Positions 59,061 through 64,000 of a stretch of DNA of 64,000 nt are shown here, piece after piece. Made by a program: the position numbers and the translations under genes. The notes beneath the pieces were generated by a model. That model saw only the letters and a list, made by a program, of their open reading frames with translations, did not search any database and was not told the origin of the DNA. The DNA comes from Phycicoccus endophyticus (GTDB lineage Bacteria; Actinomycetota; Actinomycetes; Actinomycetales; Dermatophilaceae), in contig NZ_JAANCN010000002.1 in assembly GCF_011326735.1 (NCBI RefSeq), forward strand, positions 124,001 through 188,000, written 5' to 3'. Numbering within the stretch: the stretch's first letter is position 1; every line of letters begins with the position of its first letter.

Positions 59061-61631
59061 ATCGAGCCGGAGACGACCCAGCGGGCGGAGAGCCTCCTCG
59101 CGGGCGCCCGGGCCGACAACGAGGTCGGCCGGTTCGGGCCCGCCGCAGTGGCGCTGGACGAGGCGCTCGCCCTCCTCGACGCTGCCCCGGACGGCGCCGG
59201 GGCGCTGCTCGCGGTCCGGGTCCGGATCACCCGGGCGTGGACGACGATGGAGCTCGAGGGGCTCGACCCCGCCCTCGGCCTGCTCCGCAGCGCCCGGGGC
59301 GAGGCGGTGGCCGCCGGCGACCGGGCCCTGCTGGCGCTGACGCACATCCAGGAGAGCAACATCCTCGCCCGGGTCGGCGACTGGCAGGGTGCGCTGGCAG
59401 CGCTCGGGCAGGTCGGTGCCGACGAGACCCTGCTCGCCCCCGCCCAGCGCTGCGCGCTCCACATCAACCGGGGGCTCGCCCACCTGACCCTCGGCCAGAC
59501 CGGGCCGGCGCGCGAGGCCCTCGAGACGGCGCTGGGCCTCGCCACCGAGCACGGTTTCGCCGAGCAGGAGTTCAAGGCCCGGCACAACCTCGGCTGCCTG
59601 GCCTTCGCGGAGGACGACCTGCCCCGTGCCCTCCTCCTGATGCGTGCGGCCGACGCCCTCGACGCGGAGGTCTCCCGCGACCGGGCCCGGCTCGACTACG
59701 CGGAGGTCCTGCTCGCCGCGGGGCTCGTCGACCAGGCCCGCGAGGCCCTCGAGGACGCCCTCGCGACCGCGCACGCGGACGGGCACCGCCTCGAGGTCGG
59801 CGACATCGCGCTGCGCCTCGCGCGCTGCGACATCCTCGTCGAGGACCTTGCGGGCGCACGCGAGCACCTGCGGTCGGCGACGGCGGCCTACCGGACCCGC
59901 CAGGCCGCCGAGCTCGTCGCCGGAGCCGAGATCGTGCGCGCGGCCGTCGACATCGGCGAGGGCCGCGACCTGCCGGGCGTCGTCGTCGGCCTCGGCAGCC
60001 GCCCGGCGCGCGACCCCGAGGGCGACGGCCGCCCGCGGACCTCCAGCGAGCGGGAGGCGGTGCGGCTCGAGGCCGAGGCACGGCTGCTGCTCGGTGACCT
60101 CACGGGGGCGCGGCGCCGGCTGGACGCCGCGGACGGCAGCCGGACGGACTCCCTCGCCGGGCAGCTGCACGAGCTGCTCGTCCGGGCACGGATGGACCAC
60201 CTCGCCGGCCGGCCGGCCGAGAGTGCCCGCTGGGTCGAGGAGGGCAACCGGCTGCTCGCGGCACACCAGTTCCGCTCCTCGAGCCTCGACGTGCGCGCCG
60301 CGCTGGCCCTGCACGCCCGGCGGCTGGCCGCGTTCGACGTCGAGCGCGCGATGGCGGTGCGGGACCCCGACGACGTCCTGACCACCGTGGAGCGATGGCG
60401 GGCGGTGTCCCACCGGATCGACCCGGTCGCTGCCCCCCCGGACCCCGAGCTCGTCGAGGCCACCCGCGAGCTGCGGCTGGCCCGGCACGGCCTCGCCGAC
60501 GACGGTCCCCTCTCGGCAGCCCAGCTGGCCCGGCTCGAGGAGCTGGAACAAGCGGTGAGCGAGCGCGAGTGGGCCCTCGTCGTGGCCGGCTCGCGGGGCG
60601 CGGCACCGGCCGCCGCCGACGCCACCGAGCTGCGGGCCGGGTGCCCACCGGGGACGACGGTCGTCGAGCTCTTCGAGAGCGCCGGGCAGCTGCACGCGCT
60701 CACGGTCTCCTCCGCCGGGGTGCGACTGCGGGATCTCGCCGCGGTGCCCGAGGCCGTGGCGCTCGCCGGCCGGCTGCGCCGGGACCTGCGCGCACGTGCC
60801 CTGCTCGGCCCCCGCTCCCCGATGCGGGCCGCGCTCGAGCGGGCCACCGGCTCGTCCCTCGCCGCCGTCGACGCCCTGCTCTCCCCGGTCTGGGCGGACG
60901 GCGAGCGGGTGGTCGTCGCCCCCTCGCGGTCGCTGACGGGGGTTCCGTGGCGGCTGCTGCCCTCGCTGGCCGGGCGGGCGGTCACGGCGACCCCGAGCGT
61001 CACGCGGTGGGTGCGCGGTCCCGCCGGACGCGGGCCGGCTGCGTCGCGGCTGACCGTGCGGGCGTTGCGTGGCCCCGGGCTGGACCACGCCGCCGAGGAG
61101 GTCGAGGCGGTCGCCGGCGCCTGGGCCCGGTCGCCCGCCGCCGTCGGGCCCGGTGGCGCCACGATCGGTTCGGACGCCGCGACGAGCACCGACGTCCTCG
61201 AGGCGCTGGCCGAGGCCCACGTGGTGCACCTGGCGGCCCACGGCCGGCACGAGGGGCAGAGCCCGCTGTTCTCGGCGGTGACCATGGCCGACGGGCCCGT
61301 CTACGCCCACGAGTTCCCCCGTCCGGTCGCGGCCGAGCACGTCGTCCTCTCGGCGTGCGACGTCGGCCAGTTCTCCAGCCGGCCGGGGGACGAGCCACTC
61401 GGGCTCGCGATCGCGCTGCTCTCACTCAAGGCGACGAGCGTGCTGGCCGCCGTGGCTCCGGTGGCCGACGACGTCGCCCGAGAGGCGATGGTCGCCTACC
61501 ACCGCCGCGTCGCCGCAGGGGCGGACACGGCCGACGCGCTGGCGCAGGTCGTCGCCGAGGCACCCGAGGCGGGGGTCTTCTGCCTCTACGGCTCCGACTG
61601 GCGCGCGCGGACGCCGAGCGCGGTCAGATGA
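59061..61631 (+). CDS. TPR-CHAT caspase-like protein, apparent AUC start
   Basis: A protein of about 856 residues. The N-terminal ~450 residues are helical TPR-like repeats (first pair [33 protein letters not shown]). The C-terminal ~280 residues are a CHAT domain, a caspase/separase-fold protease, with His727 in [12 protein letters not shown] and Cys766 in [10 protein letters not shown]. Start: AGGAG (59051-59055) is perfectly spaced before ATC at 59061, and the first TPR helix lies between there and the first conventional start (GTG 59148). I therefore call an AUC start; a sequencing error for ATG is possible. The gene ends the operon and overlaps cysE by eight bases at the 3' ends. The product is probably a protease triggered by a partner bound to the TPRs. 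Confidence 0.88.
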   Translation: MEPETTQRAESLLAGARADNEVGRFGPAAVALDEALALLDAAPDGAGALLAVRVRITRAWTTMELEGLDPALGLLRSARGEAVAAGDRALLALTHIQESNILARVGDWQGALAALGQVGADETLLAPAQRCALHINRGLAHLTLGQTGPAREALETALGLATEHGFAEQEFKARHNLGCLAFAEDDLPRALLLMRAADALDAEVSRDRARLDYAEVLLAAGLVDQAREALEDALATAHADGHRLEVGDIALRLARCDILVEDLAGAREHLRSATAAYRTRQAAELVAGAEIVRAAVDIGEGRDLPGVVVGLGSRPARDPEGDGRPRTSSEREAVRLEAEARLLLGDLTGARRRLDAADGSRTDSLAGQLHELLVRARMDHLAGRPAESARWVEEGNRLLAAHQFRSSSLDVRAALALHARRLAAFDVERAMAVRDPDDVLTTVERWRAVSHRIDPVAAPPDPELVEATRELRLARHGLADDGPLSAAQLARLEELEQAVSEREWALVVAGSRGAAPAAADATELRAGCPPGTTVVELFESAGQLHALTVSSAGVRLRDLAAVPEAVALAGRLRRDLRARALLGPRSPMRAALERATGSSLAAVDALLSPVWADGERVVVAPSRSLTGVPWRLLPSLAGRAVTATPSVTRWVRGPAGRGPAASRLTVRALRGPGLDHAAEEVEAVAGAWARSPAAVGPGGATIGSDAATSTDVLEALAEAHVVHLAAHGRHEGQSPLFSAVTMADGPVYAHEFPRPVAAEHVVLSACDVGQFSSRPGDEPLGLAIALLSLKATSVLAAVAPVADDVAREAMVAYHRRVAAGADTADALAQVVAEAPEAGVFCLYGSDWRARTPSAVR

Positions 61632-62220
61632 AGATGGCCGGCTCGGCGAACAGGGCGTCGTAGGGGTCCGAGCCCGGGACGGCCGGGAAGCGCACCGCGG
61701 CGGGCACACCGGTCGCGACGGCGCCGGCCGGGACGTCCTTGACGACGACCGAGTTGGCGCCCACCTGGGCGTCGTCGCCGACCTCGATGTCCCCGAGGAC
61801 GCGGGCGCCGGCGCCGACCGTGACGCGGTCCCCCAGGGTGGGGTGGCGCTTGACGCCCCGCTGCATCGAGCGCCCGCCGAGGGTGACGCCGTGGTAGAGC
61901 ATCACGTCGTCACCGACGACGGCCGTGGCGCCGATGACGACACCCATCCCGTGGTCGATGAAGAACCGCCGGCCGATCGTGGCACCGGGGTGGATCTCGA
62001 CGCCGGTGACGCCGCGCACGGCGGTCGACAGCAGCCGCGCGGCCGGGCGGGCCCCGGGGCGCTGCCAGAGCCGGTGGGCCAGACGGTAGCCCCAGATGGC
62101 GTGCAGCCCCGGGGAGTTGAACGCGACGTCGGCACGCGTCTCGGCGGCGGGGTCACGCGCCATCGCGGCGTCGAGGTCCTCGCGGACCATGGCGCGGAAG
62201 GCGCCGAGGAACGAGGCCAT
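61624..62220 (-). CDS. cysE: Serine O-acetyltransferase
   Basis: A 198-residue enzyme of the short (EpsC/actinobacterial) CysE type. It acetylates L-serine with acetyl-CoA to O-acetylserine, the first step of cysteine synthesis. The left-handed beta-helix has the hexapeptide repeats and the catalytic His in [25 protein letters not shown] and [11 protein letters not shown]. The C-terminus ends ...EPAIFI; the final Ile is the residue that inserts into the cysK active site to form the cysteine synthase complex. The ATG at 62220 begins two bases after the cysK stop, so both are one operon. It converges with the TPR-CHAT gene. Confidence 0.95.
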   Translation of the reverse strand: MASFLGAFRAMVREDLDAAMARDPAAETRADVAFNSPGLHAIWGYRLAHRLWQRPGARPAARLLSTAVRGVTGVEIHPGATIGRRFFIDHGMGVVIGATAVVGDDVMLYHGVTLGGRSMQRGVKRHPTLGDRVTVGAGARVLGDIEVGDDAQVGANSVVVKDVPAGAVATGVPAAVRFPAVPGSDPYDALFAEPAIFI

Positions 62221-62222
62221 GG

Positions 62223-63152
62223 TCAGTCGACGAGACCCTCGAACAGGATGGTCGAGAGGTAGCGCTCGCCGAAGCTCGGGATGATGACGACGATCGTCTT
62301 GCCGGCGTTCTCCGGGCGCTGCGCCACCTCGTTGGCGGCGGCGAGGGCGGCGCCGGAGGACAGGCCGACGAGCAGCCCCTCGTCCGTGGCCGCCTTGCGG
62401 GCCCACTCGACGGAGGTCTGGGCATCGACGTCGATGACCTCGTCGTAGATCTCGGTGTTGAGGATCTCCGGGACGAAGTTGGCCCCGATGCCCTGGATCT
62501 TGTGCGGCCCGGGCTCACCGCCGTTGAGGATCGGCGACTCCTTGGGCTCGACGGCGACGATCTGCACGTCCGGCTTGCGGGACTTCAGCACCTCGCCGAC
62601 GCCGGTGATCGTGCCGCCGGTGCCGATGCCGGCCACGACGACGTCGACCGCGCCGTCGGTGTCCTTCCAGATCTCCTCGGCCGTCGTGCGCCGGTGGACC
62701 TCGGGGTTGGCGGCGTTGGCGAACTGCCGGGCGAGCACGGCGCCCTCACGCTCGGCGACGATCTGCTCGGCGCGGGTGACCGCACCCTTCATCCCCTCCG
62801 AGCCGGGGGTGAGGACGAGCTCGGCGCCGTAGGCCCGCAGCAGGGCGCGGCGCTCCTTGCTCATCGTCTCGGGCATGGCGAGCACCACCTGGTAGCCGCG
62901 GGCCGCCCCGACCATGGCGAGGGCGATGCCGGTGTTGCCCGAGGTGGCCTCGACGATCGTGCCGCCGGCCTGCAGGTCGCCGGAGGCCTCGGCCGCATCG
63001 ACGATGGCGACCCCGATGCGGTCCTTGACCGAGCTCGCCGGGTTGTAGAACTCCAGCTTGGCGGCCACCGTGGCCTCGCTGTCGATGATCCGGTTGAGCC
63101 GGACGAGCGGGGTGTTGCCGACGGCCTGGGTCACGTCGTCGAGGATGGGCAT
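62223..63152 (-). CDS. cysK: Cysteine synthase A (O-acetylserine sulfhydrylase)
   Basis: A 309-residue PLP enzyme making L-cysteine from O-acetylserine and sulfide. PLP-binding Lys43 lies in [24 protein letters not shown] binds the substrate carboxylate, and [12 protein letters not shown] holds the phosphate. SSGAALAAA near the end completes the site. Length and start (ATG 63152, GAGAGG upstream) are standard. It is the first gene of cysK-cysE. An AT-rich promoter region about 90-120 bases upstream probably carries the sulfur-responsive control. Confidence 0.98.
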   Translation of the reverse strand: MPILDDVTQAVGNTPLVRLNRIIDSEATVAAKLEFYNPASSVKDRIGVAIVDAAEASGDLQAGGTIVEATSGNTGIALAMVGAARGYQVVLAMPETMSKERRALLRAYGAELVLTPGSEGMKGAVTRAEQIVAEREGAVLARQFANAANPEVHRRTTAEEIWKDTDGAVDVVVAGIGTGGTITGVGEVLKSRKPDVQIVAVEPKESPILNGGEPGPHKIQGIGANFVPEILNTEIYDEVIDVDAQTSVEWARKAATDEGLLVGLSSGAALAAANEVAQRPENAGKTIVVIIPSFGERYLSTILFEGLVD

Positions 63153-63240
63153 CGAAGTCGCCTCTCTGTCGGGGTGCACCGACGGCCCGGGCGGGCGACG
63201 GCGCGCTGCATCGGTCGTGCTGCCCGGGCCAACCCCGGGC

Positions 63241-63272
63241 GCGTTATGCATATTCCAACAGACCGTTATCCC
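63241..63272 (-). promoter_or_regulatory. AT-rich promoter/operator region of cysK
   Basis: Plus-strand 63241-63272 includes TTATGCATATTCCAACAG and then ACCGTTATCC, an island of low GC. The ATATTCCAA block resembles sulfur-responsive CymR/Rrf2-type sites seen before cys genes, but the match is only partial. It would give a 5' leader of about 80 bases. No T-box or SAM-type fold is evident. Confidence 0.35.
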
Positions 63273-63296
63273 CCACGGCAATGCCGTCCACCCCCA

Positions 63297-63430
63297 CCGG
63301 AAGACCTCTCCGACCCGCGCCGGCCTCGCCAGACCGCGGCGATCTCGCTGAACCACGTTGCTACAGCGCCAGTGCTGGGCGAGATCAGCATGGCTCGGCG
63401 AGCCCCGCAGGACCGGGAGAGGTCTTCCGG
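63297..63430. repeat. 134-bp nested inverted repeat with 15-bp perfect ends
   Basis: CCGGAAGACCTCTCC (63297-63311) and its exact complement (63416-63430) bound a 134-base element. Inside, in correct nested order, GATCTCGC pairs with GCGAGATC, and a GGCCTCGCC segment can pair with GGCGAGCC. It could fold into a long cruciform or RNA hairpin. It lies between the divergent cysK and EtfD-like promoters. No gene and no clear target-site duplication accompany it. It may be a MITE-like element or a structured regulatory RNA. Confidence 0.7.
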
Positions 63431-63454
63431 CGCCGGGGGTTGACGGTCGTCACA

Positions 63455-63480
63455 CGGCGGTGAGCGCTTGCTTACCGCCG
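63455..63480. promoter_or_regulatory. Operator-like dyad before the EtfD-like gene
   Basis: CGGCGGTGAGC (63455-63465) and GCTTACCGCCG (63470-63480) match as inverse complements at ten of eleven positions, with four bases between. The site ends 15 bases before the ATG, so it covers the promoter. The central AGCGCTTGCT resembles sites of TetR-type fatty-acid-degradation regulators; that link is tentative. TTGACG at 63440-63445 may be a -35 element. Confidence 0.55.
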
Positions 63481-63495
63481 GGTACGCTGGCGCGC

Positions 63496-64000
63496 ATGCC
63501 TGCTGCCCTCGCGCCCGCCCTGGCCAGCGACGTCCTGCCCACGTTCGACGAACGGTTCGGCGGCGTCACCGCCCTCCAGGTCGTCGGCATCGTCCTGTGC
63601 GTCGTCGTGCCGACGGTCGGCTGGGCGATGCTCTTCCGCCAGGTGGGACGCTTCATCGCGCTCTACCGGATGGGCCGGCCCGACCCGGGGCGCACGGACG
63701 CCCCGGGCTCGCGCACCTGGACGCTCGCCCGGGAGTTCCTCGGGCACACCCGGATGAGCCGGCTCAAGGTCGTCGCGGCGGCGCACTGGTTCACCGCGCT
63801 GGCCTTCATCATCCTGTTCACCACCCTCGTCAACGCCTTCTTCCAGCTCGTCCAGCCCGACTACCGCCTGCCCCTCGTCGGCCACCTGCCCCCCTTCGAG
63901 TGGGTCGTCGAGCTGTTCGCCTGGGCCGGGCTCGTCGGCATCGTCGTGCTCATGGCGATCCGCCAGAAGAACCACCCGAAGCGAGCCGCCGGGCGAGACG
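63496..64000 (+). CDS. Membrane (Fe-S)-binding oxidoreductase, EtfD/heterodisulfide-reductase-like, 3' end cut
   Basis: The first 168 residues of a larger protein are visible. They include a membrane segment (ALQVVGIVLCVVVPTVGWAMLF, about residues 24-45), a basic cytoplasmic stretch with RTWTLAREFLGHTRMSRLKVVAAAHWF, and two more hydrophobic segments (FTALAFIILFTTLVNAFF and EWVVELFAWAGLVGIVVLM). This is the cytochrome-b-like N-terminal part of actinobacterial (Fe-S)-binding proteins such as mycobacterial EtfD, which pass electrons from electron-transfer flavoprotein to menaquinone. The 4Fe-4S and CCG domains would lie beyond the window. The operator-like dyad just upstream suggests repression by a TetR-type regulator of fatty-acid use. 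Confidence 0.8.
   Translation, partial: MPAALAPALASDVLPTFDERFGGVTALQVVGIVLCVVVPTVGWAMLFRQVGRFIALYRMGRPDPGRTDAPGSRTWTLAREFLGHTRMSRLKVVAAAHWFTALAFIILFTTLVNAFFQLVQPDYRLPLVGHLPPFEWVVELFAWAGLVGIVVLMAIRQKNHPKRAAGRD

Overview
The window is high-GC DNA (mostly around 70 % G+C, with many GTG starts and overlapping GTGA/ATGA gene junctions) from an actinomycete. GTP-type PEP carboxykinase, a CRP/GlxR-type site, an LCP ligase, an LAxTG wall-sorting signal and ATPase-less sugar ABC cassettes all fit Actinomycetota. The overall feel is of the Intrasporangiaceae/Dermatophilaceae, but that family placement is inference. No rRNA, CRISPR array or complete insertion sequence was seen. Three tRNA genes are present: Arg-ACG, Ser-GCT and Ser-TGA.

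Layout. 1-1.4 kb: truncated quinone-reductase-like gene divergent from a MarR regulator, with three operator-like repeats between them. 1.5-9.4 kb: polyol/ketose system 1 (class II aldolase, mannitol-type dehydrogenase, binding protein, PfkB kinase, two permeases, DeoR repressor). 9.4-15.5 kb: a VOC/EVE pair behind twin palindromes, a giant DUF11-repeat wall protein with an LAYTG signal, and an AraC-type regulator. 15.7-17.4 kb: an AbiE-like toxin/antitoxin pair whose toxin tail runs into an IS481-type transposase remnant next to tRNA-Arg. 17.4-25.9 kb: pckG behind a perfect palindrome, a two-component system with a Gly-rich membrane protein, a GNAT enzyme, an ArnT/PMT-like transferase plus GtrA, and tRNA-Ser. 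26-32.7 kb: a GH92 mannosidase with tandem carbohydrate-binding modules, then a low-GC patch with two secreted proteins. 32.7-39.5 kb: polyol system 2 (SDR, two permeases, binding protein, AraC regulator, mannitol dehydrogenase). 39.6-43.4 kb: LCP ligase, penicillin-binding protein, cold-shock protein. 43.7-54.2 kb: ABC system 3 with two LacI regulators, an ADP-ribosylglycohydrolase, ribokinase, nucleoside hydrolase and GH13 glucosidase; one permease carries a frameshift. 54.3-56 kb: two small unknown genes, tRNA-Ser, and a YtxH-like protein. 56.3-61.6 kb: a tightly coupled operon of cytoplasmic subtilase, sigma factor, small beta-domain protein and TPR-CHAT caspase-like protein. 61.6-64 kb: cysE-cysK, a nested inverted repeat, and the start of an EtfD-like membrane Fe-S protein.

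How the genes work together. The three ABC cassettes lack an ATPase gene and probably share one encoded elsewhere, as MsiK does in Streptomyces. Systems 1 and 2 are paralogous polyol importers with NAD(P)-dependent polyol dehydrogenases; in system 1 a sugar kinase and aldolase extend the route toward triose phosphates. System 3 looks like salvage of ribosyl or glucosyl compounds ending in ribose 5-phosphate.

The most unusual locus is the operon at 56343-61631. It puts two proteolytic folds (S8 subtilase and CHAT) around a dedicated sigma factor, with all four genes overlapping or nearly touching. The subtilase carries eight exact YTSGVG repeats and has no signal peptide. The CHAT gene appears to start at an AUC codon. 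This is the best candidate for an undescribed regulatory, cell-death or defence module.
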